Shown here piece by piece: positions 1-13,226 of a stretch of 64,000 nucleotides of DNA (the first letter of the stretch is position 1; the number at the start of each line of letters is the position of its first letter). Made by a program: the position numbers and the translations under genes. The notes under the pieces were generated by a model that worked only from the letters and a program-made list of their open reading frames with translations, did not search any database and was not told where the DNA came from. The DNA lies in NCBI GenBank assembly GCA_025331125.1, contig JAOALB010000136.1:62001-126000 (forward strand). The letters are read 5' to 3'. The stretch is from Mycogone perniciosa (lineage: Eukaryota; Ascomycota; Sordariomycetes; Hypocreales; Hypocreaceae).

Positions 1-119
1 CTTAAAAAAGCTATAATATAAGCTATAAAAGCAACTATTAAAATATATTAAAAAAAGGTAAAATTTATACTTTATATAGCTATTATAATAAAGCTAGATA
101 TAGTATATAGTGCCTTAAC

Positions 120-715
120 TTTATTGCAATTCTTAACTAACCCTAATAAAAAGTACTTTAAAGCAGTTAATTAATTAATCCGCTATCTATATATATAGCG
201 CTTTTTAACTCTTTAATATAAAGGGCAAGGCAAAATATAGGTTTTAACTGCTTTAAGTAATACTTTTTTCGCTAATAATATAAATACTTAAAGATTATCT
301 TAAAGGTATTTTATTATACTTTTTTCAGGCTTTATTTTATAGAATACTATACGCTAAAGTATAGTCAGTATATCTATAATTAAAATAGAGTTATTTACCT
401 TTACTTAAATAGTAAAAGAGGCAATAGGTTTATATTACCTTTTTTAAAAGATAAAATTTAACTTTAATATTAATTAAAATATTAAGTATAATAATTAGTT
501 AATTATATTTTTTATAATTAAAGAGAGTATATAAATTAATATTTATTTATATTATACTAATATATAGAATATATAGCTTTAATAGGAATATTAAAAAAGA
601 TTATTTTTAATTTTTTATTTCTTTATTAACTTTATACCTACTAATACGTGTATTAAAGCCCTTTTTTAGCAGCGCTTTAAGCACTTTAAAGCACTATTAA
701 ACTTAATAAATATAT
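120..715 (+). pseudogene. Copia RNase H remnant
   Basis: A degenerate reading frame, interrupted mainly by TAA/TAG at likely former Gln codons, shows the Copia RNase H order: LTNP..KYFKAV, LIRYLY, then a PTNT segment followed by QRFKHF. Assignment rests on motif order, not on an intact ORF. The equivalent region of the other copy lies near 14.9-15.5 kb on the minus strand. Confidence 0.6.
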
Positions 716-2121
716 AGTTACTAGAATAAAATATATATAAGTATAGGAAACTATTTAATTTTAGCTTAAAAGCTACTTGCTATAAAAGGTATACCCTATT
801 ACTATAATAACTAATTACCTAAAGCTTTCTACCCTTTATACGCTTCTATATAAAAGGCATTATTATTACAGCTATTTAAAATAGCTACCTTTTTAATATA
901 AATTAAATCCTCCTCTTTTAGTAAATTAAAGTAAAGGCGTAATGCCTTTTTATATTAAATTACCATTTAATTATATTAGCTTATAAATATATATAAAAAT
1001 ATATATATTTATTTAATTATTACTTTTATTTACAGCTTAAAAAAGCCGGTATATAATTAATGCAAGCACTAAATAACCATAAAGTATATAATTAATTAAA
1101 ATAATATAATAAAAGTAAAGAAAAAATATATTAAAAAGTATATTAATAGTTACTATTAAAATAAATAATATACTACTAAAAGCAGGTAATAGTAATACAC
1201 TAAAAGAAATCTCTTTTACTAGCAATTATTGACTTTAAATAACCTTTATAAAGAGGGGATAATAGTATAGTAGCAGGGGCAGCTGCAAGAGTAAAGGTAA
1301 AAGTAAAGACTGTTATAGGAGCAGCTGTAGTAGGAGCAGTAATTAAAGCAGCAGCAGTAATAACAGGGGCAAAGGCCAGAGTAGGAGTAGGAGTAGTAAT
1401 AGGAGCTGTAAAAGTAAAAGGAGGAGCTAATAAAGACGCCGCAGCGCGCAGTTTAGCGAAGGCTTCCTTATAATTCCTAATAAGCCTTAACTTAAAATAA
1501 AAGAAAGGCTAAATAACTAGACTAGCCAGCGCAGCAATAGAAACTAGACTAGCTAAAGCAGGAGTTAATATAAAAGCAATAGCTAGTATAAAAGTAATAA
1601 AAGGCATAGCCGCCTAAAGACAATTAATGCTATAATAAGCTACCTTTAAGGGGCAACTGCAACTATACTTAATTAAAAAGGTATTCTTATTTTATAATTT
1701 TATTATTAGCTAATAAAAACGCACTATAAAAAGAATATATAAAAAGTATAATATTTACTAAAGCTATATTAATACTATTAATACTATTATTAATAATAAT
1801 AATAATAATATTAATAATTAAAGAAAAAAAGTAAAAAATAAAGCTAAAAGACAGTTAATATATTTATTTTAACTATTTAAAATCAATTTATATACTTAAA
1901 GAGCTTTATTATGTAACTTCCTATTATTATAAATTAATAATAGCTATAGTATTTATATCGCTTTTACTTTAATAATAGAATATTAATATATATTTATAAT
2001 AAAAGAGCTTTTAATTAAGTAAAAGAGGCTTTAAAAGCGCAGCCAGACAGTTATAACACTATAAATAAACTAGGATAGCAGTTAATAAAGCACTAGGAAT
2101 AGCCTTATTAACTAGGGGGTA

Positions 2122-2395
2122 TATTAGGTTAAATAGGCTAAGGATTTACTATTTATTAGCGCTTATTAGCGCTAAAAAGCTTTTATCTGCTTATATAGCA
2201 GATACTAGCTAATATATATATCGCGTAAGCGATATATTAGACTATATAAGCGCTTATAATATATATATTCTACGTTTTCCTTTATATTAGCTATATATAT
2301 ATATAATGAGGCTATTACAGTATATTTATTACTAGAATCAAGCTTTATTCCTATTTCTCTCTATACTCTATATAGCTATGCCGCGCTCCGCGATA
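2122..2395 (+). repeat. Copia LTR (274 bp), 3' LTR
   Basis: This copy has the same length (274 bp) as the two LTRs at 13227-13500 and 26844-27117, in inverted orientation to them. It begins TATTAGGTTA (ancestral TGTTGGGT-type, C/G lost by RIP) and ends CTCCGCGATA. The purine-rich tract directly upstream identifies it as the 3' LTR of the element at the left edge. Confidence 0.88.
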
Positions 2396-2429
2396 ACTAT
2401 TATATTTACTTTTTAACTAGCTTTAATAT

Positions 2430-2800
2430 AAAGGCTAATAATGTTTTTTTAACTATTAAATAATTTAAAGGAAATGCCTTAAAGTAGTTTAAATTTATTT
2501 AAAGGGATTTCTTTAATAATAAAAGTAAAACTAATAAGTAGATATAGCTTATATTCATTAACTATAATTAATTTAAAAAAGAATTAAAGAATATCTTTAA
2601 TAATATTAATAAATAATATACTATAGAAAATAAACTTATAAATTTAGTGTAAAAAGGAAAATAGTTTAATTATATTATATACTTTAAAAATTATACTTTT
2701 AAAGTTAAATAAAGAAACTTTGCCTTTATTAAACGCTTTTATAATAGACTTAAACTAAAAGTTAAAGGGAAGCCTATAGATTTTCCTATAATAAAGGTAT
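2430..2800 (+). pseudogene. Gypsy gag remnant
   Basis: The frame reads like a fungal Gypsy capsid domain (F.GNALKWF..., then ...AFIKRFYNRLK...VKGK), broken by TAA/TAG at likely former Gln and Trp codons. No intact ORF remains. Confidence 0.6.
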
Positions 2801-4777
2801 TATTAAGTTTATTAAAAAATATATAAATATAAATAATTTAATTTATAAACTTTATTTAAATATAAAGAAAAAATAATAATAATTTAAATAGATTTATAAG
2901 TATTAGAAATATATAAATTAAAGTAAAAGGTAATAAGAATATACTATTAACTTTAATAATAAAAGATTTAATTAAATAGATTTAAATATTATTTAAAAAG
3001 GAAAGTTAAAGGTTATTTATTATAACTATAATAAATTAAAATATTTTTAAAGGACTATAAAGCTTTATAAAAGCTAAAAATTAATAAACTTTAGAAGCTT
3101 ATACTAAAACTTAAATAAAAGGTTAATATAGGTTTAAAAGCTATTAATTATATATTATTTAACTAAACTATATATCATAATAATAGCTGCTTTATTTATA
3201 AATCGAATAAAGATAAAAGCAGATAATCTTTAAAATAACCTGGAAAAATATTTATAATAAATTAAAAGTAATATTAATTAAAGTCTAAATCTTTAATTTT
3301 TAAAGGTATATTTAAAAAAGGTAAAGTAAATAAATATTTACTATATTTAAATAGTTTAATAAAATAATACTTAGACTTTAACTATATAAAGTTAAATAAA
3401 AATAATAACATTTTAAATAAATAAATAATTATTGTAATTAATTATTAATGTTTTAATTAAATTACTATAAATAATAAAAGATAAACTAGTAGCAATAACT
3501 TTAATAAAAAAATAAAAATAACCCTTTATACTATAAACTATTATTATATAATATTATACTTTTAAAACTAGAAAGTATATTATTAATATATAGTAACTTT
3601 AAAAATAATTTAAATAAATATTACCTTTATATAATTAAAAGAGTTATTATAAATATATAATTAAATAATATATATTTACGCTTATATAAATAGCTTTATA
3701 TATAAAATAAAGCTAGTCATAAAATAGCTATTAAAGTAATTTTAACTGCCTTAGCTATATAAATAGAACATATATATATTTATAAATAAAGAGACTATAC
3801 TGTAAATAACTTTATTAATAAAGAATATTATACTATATCCTAGGTTATTTGCATTACATATAGCTATATAGTATACGTTTAAAAGAAAGTAAAGTATAAT
3901 ATATTTTTAACTAGAATTTTATTTTACTTTATAATATAAATATAGGATTATAATACTTTTAAAGAATAAATTATAACTATATAGTATTAGAATTTTAAAA
4001 TTATTATTATTAAACTAAACATTAAAACCTTAAAGGAATATTATTAGCTATAAGGATTTAAAGGATATAAATTTAAAGGATATTATATTTCCTATTAAGA
4101 GAAATTAATAAAATAGCATTTCCGCTATAATAAAAGGTTTAAATATAACTAATAATACTATTTAAAATGCAATAGCTTAAAGTATATTATATATAAATAG
4201 ACTAAGTTAAGGGATTAGTATATATAATAAGCTAATAATATTTTATATTTATTACTAGATTATATATACTGCTGGAAGAATAAATGCGCTATTTATTTAT
4301 AGGAAAAGTTTTAAAAATAGTAAATATAAAAGTATATAAAGTATAAACCTACTTTAAAAGATAAAGAGATTAATTAAATTATAAAGGAATTATATTAAAA
4401 TGAATTTAATTTTAATATTTATAAATAAACTGCCTATAATAAAAAAAGGTAGTATTTACTTTAAAGAACCTTAATTAACTGCAAAATTTATATAAAAAGA
4501 AAAGAAGTAAAAAATAATTAATATTATTTATAAAAAGGCTATAAAGTAATAATTAATAAATTATATTTCTTAAAATATTAAATAATAAAAGTAATTATAA
4601 AGATTTACTATATTTTAAATTAAAGATAATAGTTAAAGGATATTAAGTATATATATTAATAGATAGTAGAGCAATAAGTAATTTTATTGCACTTATAACT
4701 ATAAGTCCCTTATAATTACTTTAAAAAAAGTAAACTAAACTATATTAATTTTATTAAATAAAAGGAGGTGCCTTTAT

Positions 4778-4960
4778 ATATATGTTACGGCACCGACCGT
4801 GACGCCATGTTAACGCCCTGTCACGTAAGCCCCGGTCACGTGACCAGGCCCCAACGCGTTCCTAGCTATAGCTTTCTGTAGAGACTTAGGGCTTTCTCGC
4901 TCTCTACAGCACAACAACGATATTTGCCCTGACCTGCCTTTCTATACCATAATAATATAA
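4778..4960 (+). repeat. Solo LTR of the chromovirus family with 5-bp target duplication
   Basis: A 173-bp LTR at 4783-4955 starts TGTTACGG and ends CCATAATA. It is flanked by ATATA at 4778-4782 and 4956-4960, a perfect 5-bp target duplication. It matches the 172-bp LTRs at 16832-17003 and 23359-23530 but keeps far more C, G and CpG than those copies or its own surroundings. It interrupts the protease region of element B. A solo LTR forms by LTR-LTR recombination that deletes the internal part. Confidence 0.9.
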
Positions 4961-5769
4961 TAATAAATAAGTTAAGTGAAAGATTAATTATTTTAAACTT
5001 AAAATTATTAAATATAAAAAAGTAGTTTTTTATAATATAGCGAATATTGATAAATATAATATTATTTTTAGTTATCTGTAATTAAAATATAATAACTTTA
5101 ATATTAATTAAAAGAAAGGCTAGCTTTATTAGTGTAATAGTAAAGCTTCTTTAATAATTAAAACTATTAAAAAAGCCTTAACTATAAAGCAGAAATCCTA
5201 TAAAGAACCTTTAAATATACTAAAAAGAGGAATTAAAGAAGTTAGCTTTAATTTAATTATAGAAATAATTTATATAAAAATAAAGCTTAAATAAAATAAA
5301 GGGAAAGATAATTAAATTTAATGAATAATTGCCTTTTTATAGAAACCATTTAATAATATTAATAAAATACTTAAAGTAAAAAGCCTTAAAATAGTAGTAT
5401 TATGAAAATAATTATAGAGTATCTTTAAAAAATGCTAAAAGTATAATAAACTATTTAAAGAAATATATAATATAAAACTAGTAAAATACAGTTAATAAGA
5501 CTATATAATTAAGCTTAAAGATAATATAAATACTATTTTCTATAAAACTTATAATTTAAATTAAAAAAAGCTTAAAAGCCTATATAAGTATTTAAATAAT
5601 ATATTAATTAAAAGGTATATTTAATTTCTTTTATTAAAAGTAAATTATTTTATTATATTTATATTAAAAAGAAGTAAATTATAGTTAATTATAAACTATT
5701 AATAATTTAATAAAAGTATTATTAATAATAAAACTTTATTACTATTAATTATAAAATTATAAAATAAAC

Positions 5770-6140
5770 TATATAAAAAAAAGTAATTTATAGCGCTAAA
5801 TTTTAAAAGCGCTTACAACTTTATTTAAATTAAAAAAAGATATAAATAAATAACTGCCTTTTAAATTAAATATAGTTTATTTAAATATTTAATTATACCT
5901 TTTAGCCTTATTAATGCCCCTATAATATTTTGAAAGATATTTAATAATATATTAAAAGAGTACTTTAATATCTTTATAATTATTTACTTAAATAATATTT
6001 AAATGTTTTTAAATATATTTAGAAAATATAAAGAATATGTTTATAAAGTATTATGGTTATTATAAAATATTAAATTATTTATAAAATTCAAGAAATATAA
6101 ATCCTATATAAAGAAAATGATTTTTCAAAGTATATTATTA
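5770..6140 (+). pseudogene. Gypsy reverse transcriptase remnant
   Basis: The degraded frame contains the canonical Ty3 RT series: YNFI.IK, then TAF.IKYSLFKYLIIPF, SLINAPIIF, and IIIYLNNI in place of the YLDD active-site box. The two Asp of YLDD are now Asn codons, as expected from G-to-A change by RIP. The protein is inactive. Confidence 0.8.
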
Positions 6141-9003
6141 CTTGTAAAGAAATTTATATAAATTGATTAAAAGTATAAGCAGTAAAAGATTAGCTTATAT
6201 GTATAATAGTTAAAGAAGCCTAAAACCTTTTAAAATTTATTAACTATTATTAATAATTTATTAAAGGCTATAAAGGTATTATATAAACTTTTTATAAATT
6301 TATTAAAAAAGATTAAAAATCTTTATAAATATTAAATATATAAAAAGCTTTTAATAAGCTTAAATAATTTATTTTAAAAAACACTTATATTTAGTATATT
6401 AAATTTAATGAAATAAATAAAAGTTAAAATAAGTATTTTTAACTTTATTATAGGAGTTTAATTTAACTAAAAGGATAGAAATAATAAACTATACTTTATT
6501 GCCTTTTACTTTTAAATACTATATAATATAGAATTAAACTATTTAATATATAATAAAGAATTCTTTATTATTATTCTTATATTTAAAGAACAGCGATATT
6601 ATTTATTAAAAGGGATATATAAAGTTAAAGTATATATTAACTATAAAAATATTATATATTTTATAATAGTTTAATAACTGTTAAAAAGGTAGATTTATTA
6701 TATAGAATACCTTTTAACGTTTAATTATTTTTTAAATGTATTAAAAACGATTTAAAACTAAATAAATGAATATACTTAATAAATAAATTAACTATAATTA
6801 AAGACAGATTAAATATATTAAGTAGATTTTAAAATAAACCTTTAAAGGATATTATTCATAAATAGTGCTTTAAATTATATATAAAGTATTTAATAATAAT
6901 ATTATACTTTAATATATTAAAAAGTATTATATTACTTAAAATAATAATAGATTTTTAAAAGATATAGAGTTTAATAATAAAGGTATTTAATAATAAAATA
7001 AAAAGATTGAAATTTTAAATAAACTTTAAAAAGATATAATTATAGAAGTCTATTAATATTTAATATATAGATATAAAGGCATTTATGAAATTTGCAAATA
7101 AATATAAAGGTATTTTAAGTTTTAAAGGTATAAGAAAGTAATATAAAAAATTATTTTTTACTATATCATTTATAAAATAATTAAAACTTTAAAATATAAA
7201 TTATAAAATAAGCTTTACCCTTTATTAATATTAAAATAACTATAAGAATCGATTTTATTAAACTTTATTATTAAATTACTATTATTTATTAAACTAGAAA
7301 TAAAAACTAAATATAATAGTATTTTAATAATTATAAATTAATTTATTAAATACTTTTATTTCCTTTTATATACAAAAGCAATAAATGTAGAAATACTAGC
7401 CTGTATATTCTTGCAATTCATTACAGTTAATTACATAATTTTAGTTAAAATTATTTTTAATTAAAGATTAACCTTTATATTTAAATTCTGGTAAGTATTT
7501 ATAAATTAATTAAATATAAATTATAAGCTTAATACTATTTATTATTTATAAATAAATAAATAGATAGAATATGTTAATTAAATTATTAAAGCCTATTGAA
7601 AAAGTTATATTAACTTTAATTAAAATAATTAAATAGAAAAGTTATTAGTTATATATATATCCTATAATAGTAATATTTTAAAGGTTACCAGACTTAGCTT
7701 TATATATATTAGCTATAGCTTTACGCTAAATATATATAAAGCGCTAAAGAAAGGCCTATATATTAATAAAGTATAAATTAAAGTTAAAGATATAAAGCAG
7801 CTATATAAAGAAATATAAATATACTTTTACTTTATATAAAAAGAATTAAAAAAGTATGTTAATAAATATAAATTAAAAGGATTAATCTTTATAAAGGGAG
7901 ATAGTTTATTTATATTGTTATTTACTAAAAGAAAAAACTATAAATATAAAAAGAATATAATTAAATAATAAATTAAATTTTAAAAGATTTAAACTTTACT
8001 TATTTAAAAAGGCTATTTTAAAAGTTATTTATAACCTTATACTATTAAATAATGTTTAAATTTATTTAATATTTAATATTTTACGATTTAAAAAAGTATT
8101 GTAAAATAGATTAAAATATAAATTAATCATAGATTTAATTCAAGTTTTATTAATTAAAAAGAATATAAAGTTAAAGAAATTAAAGCTATAAAAATAGAAA
8201 ATAATTAATATTAGTATTTAATAAAATAAATGAATTATAGAGAAAAATATAACTTTTAGGAATTTAAGGAATACTTTAAGTACTTTTAGACAACTTTATA
8301 ATAATTCTATTAAAATCTTAATTTATTAACAATAGATTAAGCGGCCTAAAAGCAGTCCAGTTAATTATATTAATAGCCTTAAAAGAATATATATTAATAG
8401 TAGCCTTTATTTTATAATATTTAGCTTTATCTAGTTTATTTATATATTTTTATTAAAAATTTATTATTTTTACCTTTTTTATTATTAATACTTAACGCTA
8501 GGTATAAAGATAAATTAATTGCGTTAAAGCTTTAAAAGATTTATAATATAATTCTGCTAATTTAAGCTCTGCCTTTTATTCCTATACCTTTAATTACTTA
8601 TACTTTAAAGTAATTTAAAAACTTAAAGAAATTGACAAACAAAGAAAAGATATAAAGAAAATAAAAATATTTATAAATATTTATTAATACTTTAAACCTA
8701 TTATAGAAGCACCTTTATTAACTATACTTGTAGTATTAAAATACTTTATTTATTATTTTGAAAATATAATTATAGGAATAATAATATAAATAAAGTATAG
8801 TTTTAAAACCTAATTCTTTAATAAAAAATATAAAAGCTAAATGCCGAAAGGTCTTTAAAAGGTAAGCCTTTTTAATATAATTTATATTATTAATACTATA
8901 TATATAAAAAAGGAAAAAAAAACAATATTATATTTATAAAGGGAGGTATAGTATTTATATAAAAATAAGTAAAGTTTTAAGGATAAAATTACTGCGAAAG
9001 GGA

Positions 9004-9417
9004 TATTATATTATAACCTAACCCTTTTATAGTTATATAAAAGGTTTAAGGCAGTATATACTTTAAAAGAATAATAAAATAACTATTTAATTAAAAAGGA
9101 TTACTTATATTACGATAAGCTATAAATTACTTAGATTACTTAAATTATTGAATATAAGCTAAAGCAATTTAACTTAATTATAATCTATATATAATCTAAA
9201 TATGTTTATTATATATCTCTTTTATATATAAAACTAAATAAGTTATAATCTTTAATATAGTTACTTAAATAGTTGTTAATAGATTATATTTACTAGAACT
9301 GCCTGTTTTATATAATAGTGACTATATTACCCTACTTAGTATTTATCTTTAACCTTTTTATTATTATAAACCTATAAACCTCGGTTTAACTATTAAGAAC
9401 TAACCCAGATTATTATA
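9004..9417 (+). repeat. Gypsy 3' LTR (414 bp)
   Basis: It begins TATTATATTATAACC after a GAAAGGGA tract and ends GATTATTATA (ancestral GATCATTACA). A second copy with the same upstream tract lies at 27227-27637, which defines both ends. It closes element B; the flanking RT fragment of element C resumes within about 15 bp. Confidence 0.8.
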
Positions 9418-12400
9418 TAATAATTCTTTTCTATTACTTTATTAAATCTATAGTAATTAAGATATAGCTGCAGTATATTATTTTCTTTTAATATAAAAAG
9501 GATAAATGCCTTTACTAGGCTCTTTAAAGGGCAGATCTATCCTTTTATTAAATTCTCTTTAACGTAAACATAAAGCTTTTTAAGTTTATTTAAAGAGAGT
9601 AGGTACATGCTGTTATATAAAGGCTAAATCTTTAGTAAAAGGTTAATTAAATAGTCTATAGCTTTATACTGCAGTAGTATATTAATATAGGTTAAATTAA
9701 ATACTTTTAAAAGGGAATAGAATTCTATACAGATATTAGCAGTAAATCTTTTATTTATTGCTTTATTATTATTTAAAAGTTAAAGGTATTTATTTAATTT
9801 AATAACTATAAATATTTAAATTAAATTTTTATATACTGCTTAGAATTTATATAGCAGTATAATCTTTTAATCCTTTTATTAATATTTAAACTATTAATAT
9901 TAGTAAATAAAATTAATATAAATATAGTCTTTTATTAATATTAGTATTTTTAATAATATAAAGCTACTTTAAAGGTATAGGTTATAGTTAATATTAATAT
10001 AGATATATATAAACTATTAAATAATACTTTAAACGTTAGTAAACTATATTAAAACCTTTTATATATTATATTTAAGAAATATAGATTTCCTTATAGCTTT
10101 AAAATTAAAGATTTTTATAGGTATTTAATAAAGTTAATATATTTAAGTAAAGGCTATATTAATAAATTTAACTTTAATATAGCTATTAAAGTCTATATAA
10201 GTTTTAATATATATTTACCTTTAAATTATAATAAGTATATAAAAGTAAACTCTAACTTTAATATGTATTTATTTAATTATAGCAAGGCTATTTACTATAA
10301 TTATTAATTATTTCCCTGTCTTCTTTTATAATTAATTAAATATAAATATATAAATATTAAATATTTAATATTATTGTAGCGGAAATAATATTAGAGATTT
10401 ATACTTTAAAGTATAAATATATTATTTAAATATATTATAGTATTATTATATTTATAATCTATAGGTAAATTATAGTTAAATCTTTAAGGATATTTATAAA
10501 AAAAGGTTTAAAGGTTTAGCTTTTTTTATCTTTTTTTTAATATACTTTTATTATATTTTAAAAATAAATAGTAAATAAAACTATTTCTTTTTTAATACTA
10601 AAGATATCTTCATAATATATTTTAATTTAATCTTATAATCTTATATTAAAGTTTATATAAAAGCTAAAAGTATATTTTTTTTTTAGTTTATATAAAAATC
10701 GCTTTTTAATTAAATTTAAATAAATATAAAACTTTATTAAAGTTTAGCTTTTATATTAATAGGTATATTTAAGCTATGTAATAAATCAAAGTTTTTAATT
10801 TTAAGAATCTTTAAGTATTATTTTACTTTATTTTATATAGTTTAGCTAGTTATTTTTAATTTCCTTTTATCAAATAAGTAAATATTTATTAAAATATTGC
10901 TATTACCTAGACCTATATTTAGTATTTATATTATTAAAGGTAAGTAAAATATACTTTAAATCCCTTTAAAGCTTTTATAGCGCTTTATTAAAGGCTTATT
11001 CTAAATTACTAAGCTATTTATTTTAAGTGTAAAGGTTGCCTTTAAAGTAAAGCTAAGTAATATTTTTAATATAGATTTCTCTTTAACTATTATGGAATAA
11101 AGTATTTAAGGTTTAGAGTTATTTTAATTATAATTCGCGGGTTAAAGAGATATTATTTAGCTAGCGCTTAAAGGCCTGCTCTTTTTCTTTAAAGTTAAAG
11201 AGTAGCTTTAATTACTAAATCCACTTATTAATGTAGGCGTATTTCTCCTATATATTGTCTAGTATAAGGTTATCTTATATTTTATTTTATATAGGGTTAT
11301 TTACAGTATTATTAAAGCCTGCAGTTAAATTAGTAGGAAAATATATATTAATTATAAAGTTATTAATATTTCTCTTTATATTTACTAATATATTAGCTAT
11401 AGTAGACTGCTATATTATTACTATATTAATTTAAGTAACCTATAAAAAAGTTTAAGAATTATAATAAAAGGCTAAGCCAGGTAAATATAATATAAGTAAT
11501 GAAATATTATAAAACTTAAACTTACTACTTTATTAACTTATACGCAGCTAGGTTAATATAGTTAAGTAAAGGACTAGTATTATATAAAGGACCCTATACT
11601 GCCTATCCTTTATAGCAGTATATACCCCTCTAAACGTAGTATATACCAGGGTATATACTCTTTAGTATTACATTTAACTTTAAGTATATTGATACCTTTT
11701 ATTATATAATTTAATTAATTATAGTAAAAAAAAAGAAAATATTTTCTTTAAGTTTATAAACTATATTTATAATAAGAAAATAAAAGAATATTACTGGCTT
11801 AATTATATAAATAGTATTTATAATAAAAGTAATAATAAAATTAATAAAAAAAAGTAAACTATAATAATAGCTTTTATAATAATAATAAAAGAAATAATAC
11901 TTTAATATCCTTAAATTTAATAAACTATAGCTTTAAATATATAATATAGTTTAACTTAATTAAAGTTAATAAATAAATCTATTTAAAATAATATTGAAAA
12001 TTAAATTTATATATTTATTTAAATAATAAAATAATTAATATAAAATAAATAAATAATACTTTAAAATATTTAATAATAAATATAAATTATTGAAATGGAT
12101 TTATTTAATTATAATAATTTTAATATAAAGAAAATAATTTAATATAAATTAAATATAAAGATATTAATAATATATATAATAGTAATTTTATTTTTTATTT
12201 TATTTTCTTTATAATATAACTTTTTTATTACTTCTTTATATTATTAATATTTACTTTAAAGGATTATTATATTAATATTAAAAGGATTAGCAGTATAAAT
12301 GTTTTATTAATATTTACTTTTTGTATTTATAAATATTTATAAGGAAAGTTTTATTAAAAGTAATTAATATATTTAATATATTTATACTTGTTTTTATCAA

Positions 12401-12740
12401 TTTATTTAAAAAAAGTTAATTATTTATTTAAATAACTATTAAATTAAAAAAGTATAAAACTATAAAGATAAAATAAATAAATTCAATTTTATAAAAACTA
12501 ACCTATATTCTCTTTTAATATATTATTTTATTTATAATCTTATAGCTATTAAAGTATAAAGAGGTAATTATTAATTGCTTTTAGCTGTAGATATTATAAT
12601 TAAATAATTTACAGTATCTTTTAGTCTTTGTATTACTTAGCTATAGCTTTATAGTTTTATTAAAAGCGTGGTTCCTGCGCTTTATTTAGGTTGTTGTTGG
12701 TGTATATATATATATATATATTTAAAGTGCCAATCCCCCC
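9418..12740 (-). mobile_element. Older minus-strand Gypsy-like fragment (element C), interrupted by element B
   Basis: On the minus strand, 9430-9610 translates to the N-terminal part of a Gypsy RT (PLYNS...ENLIKG...CPLKS...NYYRFNKV.EKNYY), stopping where element B's LTR begins. Upstream, near 11085-11300, a gag-like minus-strand reading is visible. Element B therefore appears to have inserted into this element's RT. Its other half would lie outside the window. The rest is AT-rich, RIP-decayed sequence without recognisable domains. Confidence 0.6.
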
Positions 12741-12762
12741 TCGATAAACTATAAAATTATAA

Positions 12763-12857
12763 CAATAACCCTTTACTTAGTATTCTCCCTAACCTTTCTG
12801 CTAATATAACCCTATAACCTTTGGTTTAACTGTTAGGAATCTGCCTGGATCATTACA
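12763..12857. repeat. Diverged LTR end fragment
   Basis: About 95 bp ending in GGATCATTACA is homologous to the last 95 bp of the LTRs ending at 9417 and 27637, but sequence left of 12763 does not match those LTRs. It is either a truncated copy or a related LTR family. A C-rich tract (12732-12739, a G-tract on the minus strand) lies just left. The orientation of its parent element is uncertain. Confidence 0.55.
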
Positions 12858-13226
12858 CTTAGGCCTTAGCTATTTCCGCCTAAGCCTTATAAAAGGCCTT
12901 ACAATAAAGTAATAAAGGTTTATCTGTTAATCTTTTAATAGAATTACAATATTATAACTTAAAAATAATATTTGATATCAAGAAATAGTTTTAGCTATAA
13001 TATTAAAAGAAAGGACTTTAAAAGAATATATAAAAGTTTAATATAACCTTTATATTATTATATAAATAACTAATATAAATATATTTACTGTATTTCAAAC
13101 AATAATTACTTATATAATACTTTAGGCTGCAAGAAAAGTAATAGAAATAAAATATAATATTAAAACTATTAGTATTAATTAAGTTTATAAGTTTATAATA
13201 ATAAAAAGTTGATTTAATATAAGTAG
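12858..13226. other. AT-rich flank of the Copia insertion
   Basis: RIP-decayed sequence without recognisable coding. Its last five bases, AGTAG (13222-13226), are one half of the target duplication of the Copia element. Its continuation on the far side is 27123-27226, so these two pieces were contiguous before the Copia insertion. Confidence 0.6.

Larger units (their letters stand above)
1..2395 (+). mobile_element. 3' part of a RIP-degraded Ty1/Copia retrotransposon
   Basis: The first 2.4 kb is the 3' portion of a plus-strand Copia element whose 5' part lies left of the window. Translation at about 120-715, read through RIP-type TAA/TAG codons, resembles the RNase H end of Copia pol, including an LTNP-like motif near 140 and a YxPT-like motif near 640. 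A G-rich tract (ACTAGGGGGT, 2111-2120) precedes a 274-bp LTR at 2122-2395. The segment is homologous, in inverted orientation, to 13227 to about 15600. About 1.4 kb lies between the end of RNase H and the LTR, longer than usual for Copia. It is non-functional. Confidence 0.85.
2396..9417 (+). mobile_element. RIP-degraded Ty3/Gypsy retrotransposon (element B)
   Basis: Plus-strand translation through RIP stops gives Gypsy features in order. A retrotransposon gag domain lies at about 2430-2800 and a zinc-knuckle-like stretch near 3015-3060. An aspartic protease region at about 4650-5100 is split by a solo LTR. Reverse transcriptase lies at about 5770-6140 and integrase core at about 7240-7380. 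A PPT-like GAAAGGGA and a 414-bp LTR (9004-9417) close the element. No 5' LTR is seen; it would lie left of the Copia piece. Its 3' end lands inside the RT of an older minus-strand element. Confidence 0.75.

Noticed and set aside
1037..1225. 62-aa minus-strand ORF in the AT-rich block
   Set aside because: It lies within the degraded Copia tail, is composed almost only of Ile/Leu/Phe/Tyr from AT-rich codons, and has no motif.
12500..12760. Possible LTR start beside the G-tract at 12732-12739 (minus strand)
   Set aside because: The tract looks like a polypurine tract, but no second copy or terminal TG...CA pair could be identified to prove an LTR.
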